Shown one piece after another: positions 25,495-34,444 of a DNA stretch of 64,000 nt. The stretch covers positions 1-64,000 of the forward strand of contig JBELBV010000003.1 in NCBI GenBank assembly GCA_042095135.1. The letters are read 5' to 3'. The notes under the pieces are model-generated. The model had not been told where the DNA came from and searched no databases. It was given only the letters and a program-made list of their open reading frames with translations. Every line of letters starts with the position of its first letter. Position 1 is the first letter of the stretch. The position numbers were made by a program, and so were the translations under genes. The stretch comes from UA16 sp042095135 (GTDB lineage: Bacteria > Bacteroidota > Bacteroidia > Flavobacteriales_D > Sanyastnellaceae).

Positions 25495-26298
25495 ATGCGA
25501 CCCATCGGGATTTTTGATTCGGGCATCGGAGGCCTGACCGTTGCACGGGCAGTGGCGGAAGCCTTGCCCGACCATCCCATCATTTACTACGGTGATACGG
25601 CGCACCTGCCGTATGGGGAGAAAAGCCCTGCATTGATTCGCCGTTATGCCACGCAAATTACCCGCGAGTTGGTGCGTCTGGGTTGCGGCTCCATTGTGGT
25701 CGCATGTAATTCCGCATCGAGCAATGCCTTGGACGCCATCCAGGCAGAAGCCGGTGAATCCATCCCCGTCATTGATGTGGTGCACCCGGTGGTTGACGCC
25801 GTTGCGACCCGGTTTTCTGAGGGACAGATTGGCGTTATCGGCACCCGAGCAACCATCGATTCCCAATGGTACCAGCGGCTGCTGGAGGCCCGTGGATTTG
25901 ATGTGGTTACGAAGGCCACGCCATTGTTGGCTTCGGCCATAGAAGCAGGGTTTCACGGAGGCCAAGTCAGTGATGCTTTGATTTCTGCCTACTTTGAGTC
26001 GGGGGAGTTCCGTGCGGTTCGCGCCCTGATCTTGGGGTGTACCCATTATCCGTTGGTTGCGGATCAAATTGGTTCTGCGTTGCCTGATTCCGTTGCGATG
26101 GTGGATAGTGCTGAAGCCGCAGCGCAGGCACTGAAAGTTGCACTGCACCCTCTTTCCGATGGGCCAGAGACAACGGGTGAGCGAGTGGATCGGTTCATGG
26201 TATCTGATTTAACGGAGTCATTCACCCTCGGAGCCCAGCGGTTTTTTGGGCAGCCTGTCAATCTGGTCGAGCACAAGTTGCCATCGACTAACGATTGA
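25495..26298 (+). CDS. murI: Glutamate racemase
   Basis: Converts L- to D-glutamate for peptidoglycan. In 267 residues it shows the opening IGIFDSGIGGLTVARA, the first catalytic cysteine Cys71 in VVACNSAS and the second, Cys182, in LGCTHYPL, with YYGDTAHLPYG between the N-terminal helix and Cys71. Length is standard. It is the last gene of the outer-membrane assembly block. Its 3' end overlaps the convergent gamma-carbonic anhydrase gene by 11 bases. Confidence 0.97.
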   Translation: MRPIGIFDSGIGGLTVARAVAEALPDHPIIYYGDTAHLPYGEKSPALIRRYATQITRELVRLGCGSIVVACNSASSNALDAIQAEAGESIPVIDVVHPVVDAVATRFSEGQIGVIGTRATIDSQWYQRLLEARGFDVVTKATPLLASAIEAGFHGGQVSDALISAYFESGEFRAVRALILGCTHYPLVADQIGSALPDSVAMVDSAEAAAQALKVALHPLSDGPETTGERVDRFMVSDLTESFTLGAQRFFGQPVNLVEHKLPSTND

Positions 26299-26812
26299 AC
26301 CAACCGGCGTATTCCACGTACCGATTGGCGGTGGTGGCGAGGTGTTCCTGAAGCTCGGGGCGGACGGCACCCCGTTGTTTTGCCGGTACGCCGGCCCACA
26401 TCGTTCGAGGCGGTACCACCGTCCCTTCAAGCACGACCGCTCCGGCAGCAATGACCGCATGCTCTCCGACGACCGCACCGTCCAACACGACCGCATTCAT
26501 ACCGATCAAAGCGCCCGCTTGAATGTGGGCCCCGTGGACCGTTGCGTTGTGGCCGATGCTTGCGCCCTCATCGATGCGGGTTTCGCTCTTGTTGAATGTG
26601 CCGTGGATGACGGCGCCGTCTTGTATGTTCACGCGTTGTCCAATGGTGATGGGAGCGACATCGCCGCGGATAACGCAATTGAACCAACACGATGATTGCT
26701 CACCAAGGTAGACCTCACCGACAATGGTCGCATTGGGCGCTATCCAGCAGGACGGGTGGATGGATGGAGCAAGGTCACGGCATGGGAGTACAACGGGCTG
26801 ATTCGGATTCAT
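26288..26812 (-). CDS. Gamma-class carbonic anhydrase family protein
   Basis: A 174-residue left-handed beta-helix protein made of hexapeptide repeats (IAPNATIVGEV, GVVGEHAVIAAGAVV-type turns). Three candidate zinc-ligand histidines are present in VIHG and IGHNATVHG, and the family's GDVAPITIG and NIQDGAVIHG segments are clear. Many such proteins (YrdA/CaiE type) have no proven carbonic anhydrase activity, so catalysis remains open. The start at 26812 overlaps the yifB stop by four bases, which decided it over an in-frame ATG at 26836. Confidence 0.88.
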   Translation of the reverse strand: MNPNQPVVLPCRDLAPSIHPSCWIAPNATIVGEVYLGEQSSCWFNCVIRGDVAPITIGQRVNIQDGAVIHGTFNKSETRIDEGASIGHNATVHGAHIQAGALIGMNAVVLDGAVVGEHAVIAAGAVVLEGTVVPPRTMWAGVPAKQRGAVRPELQEHLATTANRYVEYAGWFNR

Positions 26813-28323
26813 GGTATTTCGGGTTTTTTCCACCAACGGGGGCGATCAAAGATGCGCATTTGGCTTGCAAAAGCCGCATCATCCTCCCCAATTTCGATGG
26901 CTTTACTGCCCACGCTTTGTTCCCATGCGGCATGCAATCGCGCCACCGCGTGCAGGTGCGTAAGTCCCCGTGCCGATGTGTTGAAGGAACGCGCGTGCTG
27001 CTGCAATATGGCCTTGGACTTTGGTGAGGCATGCACGGTTGGTTGGGTGCTGAGCCAATCCCGGGTGGAGGCAATCCGCTCCCGGATGGTAGCTAGTTTA
27101 GGGGCGGGTGGTGCATCTGTCGCTTCTGCGGTTGAGGTTTCCATGTGAAGTGCAAACCGTTCTGCCACCGGGCCCGAGAGGCGTTGGAGGTATCGCTGCA
27201 CCCGTCCTGTTGTGCAGGTGCAATGTTGGGGACCGTCGTTGAAGCGGCCGCAAGGACAGGGATTTGAGGTGGCTACAATCCAACCTGTCGGCGACTCAAC
27301 CCGACTTTGACGTGCCCGGGAGAGGAGGAACCCTTCGCCTTCCAAGGGCCCACGGAGGGCTTCGATGCAATCCCTTGAAAATTCACAGAGCTCATCCAAG
27401 CAGAGCAATCCGTGATGCGCAAGGCTCAGTTCCCCCGGTATCCACGTTCCACTTTGGGCGATGGTCCCTAACAGGCCCGCTGCAGTGCATTGATGGTGAG
27501 GGGTCCGAAGGGGCGGCTTCTCCGAGGCGGACATCGGGATTCCTTTGGAGCAATAGGCGTGTTCGACCTCCTTGGATTTTGTAGCTGTCAATGCAGGCAA
27601 GAGTTCGTGGAAGGCTCGTGCCATGTGTGATTTGCCTGTACCAGCGGAGCCAATGATGAGCAAGGGCAATTGGCCCACCGCTGCGATGCTCAGTGCCTTC
27701 ACATGCAGCGGGGAAAGACGCAATGTATCCCAATGTTGTCCGTCTTTGGGATTCCACCGCTCGCGTTCGTTCCATTTTGTTTTCGTAGCGATGACGGGAA
27801 GGACTTGATGGCCTGAGAGGTAGGCAACGGCTTGATTCAAGTGGTTGGTTCGCAGCGCTTTCCCTCGAGGTCCCCACGGAGCGAGTGAACGGCCCAATCC
27901 ATCTGGCAGCAACAGGGCGTCCACGTCTAGGGCTTCATGGGATTGAAGTTCCTGTCCATTTTGAGTTCCTTTTGGTGGTCGGATATGTCCGTCCAGGCCC
28001 ATTTCACCGGCGGAGAAAATCCTGGGCAATGAATCTGCTGGGATGATTCCTGCTTGTCCCAAAAGCGCTAGGGCAATGGGTAAATCGAGTGCTGTCAGGC
28101 CTTTGAGGTGATCGGAAGGGCGGATGTGCAACGTGAATGCTCCTGAAAGACGGGGCAAGTCGCAGCATTCGAATGCAGCATAGATACGGGAGACTGCATT
28201 TCGGCCGGCCGTCCAAGGAATGCCGCTGACATGGAAACGGGCGCCCCGCGTTCGGTGCAGTTGAACATGCGCCACGCAAGCATTGGGCACGGCCGCGCCG
28301 TACCCGAGGGTGGTAACTAGCAT
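26809..28323 (-). CDS. YifB/ComM-like AAA+ ATPase (Mg-chelatase family)
   Basis: A 504-residue AAA+ protein. An N-terminal ChlI-like domain at about 20-125 (RPSDHLKGLTALDLPIALALL) is followed by the ATPase core with Walker A GSAGTGKS, Walker B LLCLDELCEF, the zinc-binding-like cysteine cluster NPCPCGRF...CTC, and a C-terminal Mg-chelatase lid. ComM in Vibrio promotes branch migration during natural transformation; the role here is inferred. The protein departs from consensus (Walker A usually GPPGSGKT). It sits between gmhA and the carbonic anhydrase gene and overlaps the latter. Confidence 0.88.
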   Translation of the reverse strand: MLVTTLGYGAAVPNACVAHVQLHRTRGARFHVSGIPWTAGRNAVSRIYAAFECCDLPRLSGAFTLHIRPSDHLKGLTALDLPIALALLGQAGIIPADSLPRIFSAGEMGLDGHIRPPKGTQNGQELQSHEALDVDALLLPDGLGRSLAPWGPRGKALRTNHLNQAVAYLSGHQVLPVIATKTKWNERERWNPKDGQHWDTLRLSPLHVKALSIAAVGQLPLLIIGSAGTGKSHMARAFHELLPALTATKSKEVEHAYCSKGIPMSASEKPPLRTPHHQCTAAGLLGTIAQSGTWIPGELSLAHHGLLCLDELCEFSRDCIEALRGPLEGEGFLLSRARQSRVESPTGWIVATSNPCPCGRFNDGPQHCTCTTGRVQRYLQRLSGPVAERFALHMETSTAEATDAPPAPKLATIRERIASTRDWLSTQPTVHASPKSKAILQQHARSFNTSARGLTHLHAVARLHAAWEQSVGSKAIEIGEDDAAFASQMRIFDRPRWWKKPEIP

Positions 28324-28332
28324 GGAAAGGGG

Positions 28333-28908
28333 TTACTGGGCGCGCTCGATCAAGTCAATCCACGCGTGAATGACTTTGATGTGTATTTCTTGAACGCGGT
28401 CAGCGTATCCAGTCCAGGGCACGTCGACCACGACATCGCACAGCGCGCGCAACGCTCCACCTCCCCGTCCGGTGAGTCCGACGACGGTCATTCCTAAGGA
28501 CTGCGCTGCTTTGGCCGCTTGCAGTACGTTGGCACTGTTGCCACTCGTGGAAATGGCGAGCAAGCAATCTCCGGACTGGCCAAGTGATTGCACGAATCGA
28601 GCGAATATCTGATCGAATCCGTAGTCATTGCCTACGCAGGTGATGTGGCTCGGATCGCTGCATGAAATAGCAGGCAGCCCCGGTCGATCCTCTCGGTATC
28701 GGCCGCTCAGTTCCTCTGCAAAGTGCATGGCGTCGCTCATGCTTCCTCCGTTTCCGCATGAAATGATTTTGCCCCCTTGGGCAATGGCTTGACACATGGC
28801 TGCGCCTGCCGCTTCAACCGCATCCATGAATGCAGCGTCGTTCCGAACCGTATCCAGCAGCTGCGCTGCTTCGGAAAAATGTTCGTCGAGTCGGTTGCGT
28901 TGATTCAT
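28333..28908 (-). CDS. gmhA: D-sedoheptulose-7-phosphate isomerase
   Basis: A SIS-domain isomerase making D-glycero-D-manno-heptose 7-phosphate, the first step toward the lipopolysaccharide core heptose. At 191 residues it aligns by eye along its length with Escherichia coli GmhA: SCGNGGSMSDAMHFAEELSGRYR, SHITCVGNDYGFDQIF, AISTSGNSANV and YADRVQEIHIKVIH. The putative metal-site His/Glu in MHFAEE and Gln/His in VQEIHIKVIH are kept. The other heptose genes are not in the window. It is followed by yifB after nine bases. Confidence 0.94.
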   Translation of the reverse strand: MNQRNRLDEHFSEAAQLLDTVRNDAAFMDAVEAAGAAMCQAIAQGGKIISCGNGGSMSDAMHFAEELSGRYREDRPGLPAISCSDPSHITCVGNDYGFDQIFARFVQSLGQSGDCLLAISTSGNSANVLQAAKAAQSLGMTVVGLTGRGGGALRALCDVVVDVPWTGYADRVQEIHIKVIHAWIDLIERAQ

Positions 28909-28978
28909 GGGTGCAAGGTGGAGCGCAAGGTTGGGCGTTTGCTGTTCAATTTATGCAAGGGGCCGCAGACTTCACGGG

Positions 28979-31420
28979 TCAACGGTTGAATGCCGCCAAT
29001 CCGGATTCGAGGAATTCGACAAACTTGCTGGCATCGGGATCGTAACCTACGCCCTCTCCCAGCGGTGTACCGTCGTGGTCAAGCATGACGTAAAACGGCT
29101 GGGAATTGGTGTTGAATTGCGAGGCTTGCATGTACGACCATTTATTCCCGACGGTCTTGATTTTGAACGTCTTTCCGCCATATTGTTCTTCGCTCTGTTC
29201 TTCCTCTGGTAAGCTTACACGTTCGTCTACATACAAGGAGACCAAGATTACCTCATTTTCTAGGATTTCCATAACACGTGGATTTGGCCAAACTTGCTCT
29301 TCCATTTTACGGCAATTGACGCATGCCCAACCGGTAAAATCTAAGACCACTGGCTTTCCCGTTTCGATGGCGGCTATCATTCCTTCATCATAGTCCAAAT
29401 GCGATGCTTTGACATGGTGGATTTCCAAATAGCTGTAATCCATTCCAGGAGGGAATCCGCTGATAGCTTTGATGTCTTCACCCCACAGGCCTGGTGTCAT
29501 GTATCCGGCAAAAGCGAGGAATGCGATTCCCAGAGCGATTCTCTGTTTTCCGATTTTTTGGGTCTTGGAATCATGCCAAAACCGTATCCACCCCAACAAA
29601 TAGAAAGCGGTAACAACGGCGGTAAGAATCCAAATGGCGATGAACAATTCCCTTTTTAGAAGGCCCAATTGAAGTACCATATCCGCATTCGAGAGAAACT
29701 TAAAAGCGAATCCAATTTCGAGTAGCCCCAAAACGACTTTTACGCTATTCAGCCAGCCACCGGATTGTGGCAAGGAATTCAGCCATCCCGGGAAGGCAGA
29801 GAAGAGCATAAAGGGCAATGCCAATGCCAGTGAGAAACCGAACATCACAGCCGTGGGCGCAGCGAAGGAGCCCGTCGCGGCACCGGCCAATGCACTGCCT
29901 ACCAAAGGACCTGTGCACGAGAACGACACAATGGCCAACGTCGCTGCCATGAAGAAGATGCCGACGAGACCGCCACGGTCGGCGGCTTGGTCGGTTTTGT
30001 TTGCCCAGCTTGTGGGCAATTGAATCTCAAACGCACCTAAGAAGCTGACTCCAAAAACAATCAACAGGGCGAACAAGAAAAGATTAAAAAATGGATCTGT
30101 TGAAATGACGTTGAGGACGTCGACGCCGAAAACAGCCGTCAGCAACAAGCCAAGGCCGGTGTAGATGAAGATGATGAAGAACCCGTAGATCAGGGCGTTT
30201 CGAATGCCTTCGCTGCGGGTTTTGGATTGCTTCGTGAAGAAGCTAACCGTCATGGGAATCATGGGGAAAACGCAGGGCGTCAACAACGCGGCAAACCCGA
30301 GGAGCATGCCCAAGAAGAAGACGCCAGCAAGACCTTCTTCTTCCGTGCCGTCAGTTCCTTCAATAATGGTCCCTTCGTCGGTGCCGTGGTCGCATAGTCC
30401 CAGAAAGGGTGGACAGTAATCCGGTCGGTCAGCTGCTTTTCTGCGGTTGGCAAACGTGGCTTCGAAATCCAAATCCGGTGGGAAGACGCACTTCTCCTCA
30501 TCGCACGCCATGAACGTGATGGCGCCGGTGATGACTTCGGTGCCAGCGTCGGGCCCAGTAAACGATTGCACGAAGTAGACCTCCTCTTCGAACATGTTGA
30601 CGTCCATTTCAAACGTCGGATCGAATTGAACCAGGGGTTCGCATTCGGTGACCTCACCTACAGCTTCAAACCCCTCAGGCCAATCGATACGGAAAGCCGT
30701 CGGCATGGGCCCATCGAAGCTTTCCAGATGCTGGCTGTAGGTGTGCCAGCACGGATCCACCACGGCATGGAACACCAATTCAAACGCGTCGCCGTTCTCG
30801 TAAATATTCACATCCCACACCACGGGCTCCAGGATGCCGCTTTCGGCTCCCATAGGTTCCTCGTGCTCGGCAGCATCGTGATCTCCACACAGGTGCTGAG
30901 ATTCTGGACAGTACGTTGGCAACGCCGGCGAAACTTCGTCCAGAGCGATGGAGAAATCAATGTCTTCGGGCGGGAGGCAACGCGATGCGTCGCACACCAT
31001 GAAACTCAAGAACCCGGTTACGTTTCCGCTGCGATCGGCTGGATTTACACGAACCGTTTGTACCCAGTAAACCTCCTCTTCAAAGAACTTCAAATCCATC
31101 ATGAAGTTGGGGTCGTATTCCACCAGTGGATCACACTCGGTGACATCTCCCACCTTTTCGACTCCGTCCGGGACTTCCACCTCGAAGTACGTTGGCAGAG
31201 GACCGTTGGGATCTTCGAGGAATTGGCTGTAGACATGCCAACACGCGTCGACGCTAGCGTGGAATACCACATCCAATTCGTTCTCACTTTCTGTTTCGTG
31301 GACCGAGAATTCCCACTTGACCGGTTCCAAGATTTGTGCGAAAGCAGTCGTCCATCCCCAGGTTAGCAGAACGGTCAAGGCAGCGATTGCCTTTCCAATT
31401 CGAAGATTCGATCGTTTCAT
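28979..31420 (-). CDS. dsbD: Thiol:disulfide interchange protein DsbD with duplicated N-terminal domain
   Basis: Carries electrons from cytoplasmic thioredoxin across the inner membrane to periplasmic thiol partners. The 813-residue protein has a signal peptide, then two similar periplasmic DsbD-alpha-like domains, about 30-165 and 195-335, each starting LEPV and each with a CxxxxC pair (CDASRC, CDEEKC). About eight membrane helices follow (365-655) with the buried cysteines in TPCVFPMIP and SCTGPLVG, and then a thioredoxin-like domain with WACVNC. Ordinary DsbD has one N-domain. A TATCTTCG box on the minus strand at 31428-31435 may be the promoter. Confidence 0.9.
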   Translation of the reverse strand: MKRSNLRIGKAIAALTVLLTWGWTTAFAQILEPVKWEFSVHETESENELDVVFHASVDACWHVYSQFLEDPNGPLPTYFEVEVPDGVEKVGDVTECDPLVEYDPNFMMDLKFFEEEVYWVQTVRVNPADRSGNVTGFLSFMVCDASRCLPPEDIDFSIALDEVSPALPTYCPESQHLCGDHDAAEHEEPMGAESGILEPVVWDVNIYENGDAFELVFHAVVDPCWHTYSQHLESFDGPMPTAFRIDWPEGFEAVGEVTECEPLVQFDPTFEMDVNMFEEEVYFVQSFTGPDAGTEVITGAITFMACDEEKCVFPPDLDFEATFANRRKAADRPDYCPPFLGLCDHGTDEGTIIEGTDGTEEEGLAGVFFLGMLLGFAALLTPCVFPMIPMTVSFFTKQSKTRSEGIRNALIYGFFIIFIYTGLGLLLTAVFGVDVLNVISTDPFFNLFLFALLIVFGVSFLGAFEIQLPTSWANKTDQAADRGGLVGIFFMAATLAIVSFSCTGPLVGSALAGAATGSFAAPTAVMFGFSLALALPFMLFSAFPGWLNSLPQSGGWLNSVKVVLGLLEIGFAFKFLSNADMVLQLGLLKRELFIAIWILTAVVTAFYLLGWIRFWHDSKTQKIGKQRIALGIAFLAFAGYMTPGLWGEDIKAISGFPPGMDYSYLEIHHVKASHLDYDEGMIAAIETGKPVVLDFTGWACVNCRKMEEQVWPNPRVMEILENEVILVSLYVDERVSLPEEEQSEEQYGGKTFKIKTVGNKWSYMQASQFNTNSQPFYVMLDHDGTPLGEGVGYDPDASKFVEFLESGLAAFNR

Positions 31421-31478
31421 AGCCCCGCGAAGATACTACCTGCAGGGGCGCTTTCCGCCGGCCCGGTGCCAACGACTG

Positions 31479-32177
31479 TTAGAGCTCAATCTCCTCCCCG
31501 AGGGCCAGGCCAAATGGTCGGCGGATGAGCCAGCTTCCCGCGTAAACGAGCGGGGTGTCGACCAAAGCGACGAGCACTTTGAAAACGAAGCCGTTCAGCA
31601 ACAGACTGGTGAAGAGTACCCATTCGATTTGGCCCAAGCTGCACATGAGAAACAGCACGGCAAACGTGTCGACGAATTGCGACGGTATGGTGCTGAGGTT
31701 GTTGCGAAGCCAGAGTTTCTTGCCGTTGGTTAAGCGTTTCCAAAAGTGAAAAAGCCGCACGTCGAGAAATTGTGCGAGCAGATATGCCGCCATCGAGGCA
31801 CTGACCGCGACGATGGTGGAACCGAACACGTGGTCAAATTCGGCGTTGCTGACTGGCGACCAGTCGGCCGCGGGCACGGATTGGCTGACCGTCACGATGA
31901 CCAACGTAAAGGCGCTGGCAATCAATCCGGCGAGGACGACTTCGTTGGCGCGGCGTTTCCCGAAGCATTCCGAGATGAGGTCGGTAACCAAAAACGTCAC
32001 GGGGTACGGAAGCAGGCCAACGCTTTGCTCGAAGGTCAAGCCCTCGATGGGGCTCCAATGAAAAAACTTTCGAAAGATCAAGTTGCACGCCACCAGGGAC
32101 GCAATGAATAGTGCAGCGAGTATGAGGTAAATGCGCAAAGCGCGCTGCCGCAGGTCGGCGGTGTGCTCAGGGGTCAT
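31479..32177 (-). CDS. yhhQ: Queuosine precursor transporter (YhhQ/VUT family)
   Basis: A 232-residue inner-membrane protein with about six to seven hydrophobic helices. The family segment LPYPVTFLVTDLISECFGKRRAN is clear, as is SQFVDTFAVLF in the second half. YhhQ proteins take up preQ0/preQ1 for queuosine in tRNA. The ATG at 32177 is preferred, six bases after the tilS stop; a TTG at 32186 would overlap that stop. It ends the lpd-pabB-tilS-yhhQ run. No queuosine synthesis gene is in the window. Confidence 0.9.
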   Translation of the reverse strand: MTPEHTADLRQRALRIYLILAALFIASLVACNLIFRKFFHWSPIEGLTFEQSVGLLPYPVTFLVTDLISECFGKRRANEVVLAGLIASAFTLVIVTVSQSVPAADWSPVSNAEFDHVFGSTIVAVSASMAAYLLAQFLDVRLFHFWKRLTNGKKLWLRNNLSTIPSQFVDTFAVLFLMCSLGQIEWVLFTSLLLNGFVFKVLVALVDTPLVYAGSWLIRRPFGLALGEEIEL

Positions 32178-32182
32178 GCGGC

Positions 32183-33154
32183 TCAAGATAATGATGTCCA
32201 GTGCAATGCGTTGCCGCGGCGCTCAACCCGCGCCGTTGCACAGAAGAATTGAGCTCCTGATTCAACTTGTGCCTCTGTCAGGTGCAGCAACTCCGGCACT
32301 GCGCGGGCTGCGATGCCGTATTCATGTGCCAACCGGTGCATGATTTCTACCCGCAGGGGTTCCGCCCGCCAAGCCGGCAGGTCCAATTCACCTTTGTCGT
32401 TGCCCAGTGTCCAGCAACGAAGGGTGGCTGCGTCGCGTTCTGTCGTGAAGTAGGACCGCAGCGATTGAAACCGGTCTGCCCAGTGTGCAACGTGGGCCGC
32501 CGTACCGGGCCGGAGAGCCTCCAGCAACGGAAGCGCCTCGTTCCGGATTCGGTTTCGGAGGTAATCCGGTTTGGCGTTGGAAGCATCCTCGCGGTAAGCC
32601 ACGTTCCAGGCGCTACACGTCTCGGCAAGGTCAGCTCGAGTCAAGGTGAGGAACGGACGCAGTAGTCCGCGTTTTGCATCCATAGCGGGCATGGCGGCGA
32701 GGGCGAGCGGATCAGCGGACCGCATGAGGTGGAGAAGTACGGTTTCAGCTTGGTCGTCGCCGTGATGGGCGGTGACGATGTAAGCCGGGCGGCCATGGTG
32801 GTCGTGGGCTTCGTAGCGCAATCGTTCGAAGTGCGCGTAACGAATCTTCCGAGCTTCGGCCTGCACGCCGTGCTCGGTTGAAGTCACTTGAGCGTCCAGG
32901 ACGTCGCAGGGCACGCCCCGCTCAATACACCACTCCACCACCAGCGCTTCATCTGCATCGGAGGCTTTGCCGCGCAGGTGGTAATTGACATGCGCTACTT
33001 GCACATCAACGCCGACCCGATGCAGCGCTTCCACCAAGACCATGGAGTCCAAGCCGCCGCTCACGCCGGCAATGAAGGTGGCGTTTGATTCAATGCCGTG
33101 GCCATTGAGCCATTGCCTGACGTGCTGCACCAGGCCGTCGCGGTTATTCGCCAT
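32183..33154 (-). CDS. tilS: tRNA(Ile)-lysidine synthase, short form
   Basis: Attaches lysine to C34 of tRNA-Ile(CAU), changing its reading from AUG to AUA. The PP-loop ATPase motif SGGLDS is in IAGVSGGLDSMVL, followed by VAHVNYHLRG, the TAHHGDDQAET segment and the KPDYLRNRIRNEALPLL region. At 323 residues it is about 100 shorter than typical Bacteroidota TilS (around 430). The C-terminal substrate-binding domain appears mostly missing, as in the compact Aquifex form. The gene overlaps pabB by 11 bases. Confidence 0.92.
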   Translation of the reverse strand: MANNRDGLVQHVRQWLNGHGIESNATFIAGVSGGLDSMVLVEALHRVGVDVQVAHVNYHLRGKASDADEALVVEWCIERGVPCDVLDAQVTSTEHGVQAEARKIRYAHFERLRYEAHDHHGRPAYIVTAHHGDDQAETVLLHLMRSADPLALAAMPAMDAKRGLLRPFLTLTRADLAETCSAWNVAYREDASNAKPDYLRNRIRNEALPLLEALRPGTAAHVAHWADRFQSLRSYFTTERDAATLRCWTLGNDKGELDLPAWRAEPLRVEIMHRLAHEYGIAARAVPELLHLTEAQVESGAQFFCATARVERRGNALHWTSLS

Positions 33155-34430
33155 CGGAATTCAAAGTTTGCATCATCGCTTCGGCCTTCAGCAGGCATTC
33201 AGCGTACTCACTGGCGGGATCACTCAAGGAGGTGATGGCCCCTCCGACGTGCATGCTTATGCGCGGGGTGGCGGCGTTGTAGAGCAGGCTGCGGATGACT
33301 ACGTTGAGGTCAAAATCACCGTTGGGTTGGAAGAAGCCGACGCTGCCCGAGTACACGCCCCGGCGGCTGGCCTCGAGCTCATCGATGATTTCCATGGCAC
33401 GCACCTTGGGGGCACCGGTCATGGACCCCATCGGGAAGGTGGCCCGCAAAATGGCCTCGGTGGTCACGTCCTCCCGAAGCGTGCACTGCACGGTCGAAAT
33501 CATTTGATGGACCGATTCAAACCGATGGATGCCGAACAATTCCGGTACGTGCACCGAACCGGGTTTGGCTATCCGGCTCAAGTCGTTGCGCACTAGGTCA
33601 CAGATCATCACATTTTCTCCGCGCTCCTTGGGGTCGTTTTGCAATTGATGGGCCAGTGCATCGTCTTCTTCCGGTGTGCGCCCACGTCGAATGGTGCCTT
33701 TGATGGGGGAGGAAATCAATTGATTGCCTCGGCGCTTGAGGAACAACTCGGGAGAACCGCAAATCACATGGAATTCTCCGGCTTTGACCAAGGCTGCGTA
33801 GGGGGGTTGCGTAAAGTGGTGCAAGCGCACAAAGGCATCCCAAGGGGACGCCAATTGCTGGTCAGCACTCCACTCCTGGCACAGGTTCATCTCGTAGATG
33901 TCTCCGCGTTGGATGTGCTTTTTGACGCGGTGGGCCCGTTGCAAATACGTGCTTTCATCCCATCGGGGTTTGAGCGGAATGCCCGGTCCAGGCGGCAGCG
34001 GCTCAGCCTTGGCTTCGCAGGCCGATTGCACGAATTCCAAGGTGTCGGTTGCATCCGCTTCATCGTGTCCGTAGACCACTTCGCATTGTGTTTTGTCCCC
34101 GCCCCAGGCCAGGACCAACCGGGGTTCCACCCAGTGCATGGTGGGCAATCCGAGGGTGTCCGGCCGCCGTGAATCGAGGCGTTCGATGCCGTTCTTGAGG
34201 TCGTAGCCAAGCCATCCGAACGCCCATGTGCTCGCCCCGTTGGGATGCAGGAAGGCTTGAAGGGTGGCGATGCTGTCGGAATTCGTGCCGTCCCACGTGA
34301 ACGATCGCCGTGCCCCGATTGCGAGGTAACAGGTTCCACTTGGGTGGGTATCGAAATACAGGCTTGCATGCGTTTCCCGTTCGAAGATGGCCTTCAAATT
34401 CGGGAGATTACGCAGTGCAGTTGCTGCCAT
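33144..34430 (-). CDS. pabB: Aminodeoxychorismate synthase component I
   Basis: Converts chorismate plus ammonia to 4-amino-4-deoxychorismate in folate synthesis. The 428-residue chorismate-binding protein carries the PabB-specific PIKGT motif with its active-site lysine (ISSPIKGTIRRG), where anthranilate synthase would have PIAGT. It also has NDLSRIAKPGSV, the signature TFPMGSMTGAPKVRAMEII and the C-terminal VYSGSVGFF. A glutamine amidotransferase partner (PabA) and the PabC lyase are not in the window. It lies 14 bases after lpdA and overlaps tilS. Confidence 0.95.
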   Translation of the reverse strand: MAATALRNLPNLKAIFERETHASLYFDTHPSGTCYLAIGARRSFTWDGTNSDSIATLQAFLHPNGASTWAFGWLGYDLKNGIERLDSRRPDTLGLPTMHWVEPRLVLAWGGDKTQCEVVYGHDEADATDTLEFVQSACEAKAEPLPPGPGIPLKPRWDESTYLQRAHRVKKHIQRGDIYEMNLCQEWSADQQLASPWDAFVRLHHFTQPPYAALVKAGEFHVICGSPELFLKRRGNQLISSPIKGTIRRGRTPEEDDALAHQLQNDPKERGENVMICDLVRNDLSRIAKPGSVHVPELFGIHRFESVHQMISTVQCTLREDVTTEAILRATFPMGSMTGAPKVRAMEIIDELEASRRGVYSGSVGFFQPNGDFDLNVVIRSLLYNAATPRISMHVGGAITSLSDPASEYAECLLKAEAMMQTLNSDGE

Positions 34431-34444
34431 GGGGGATACGGGAA

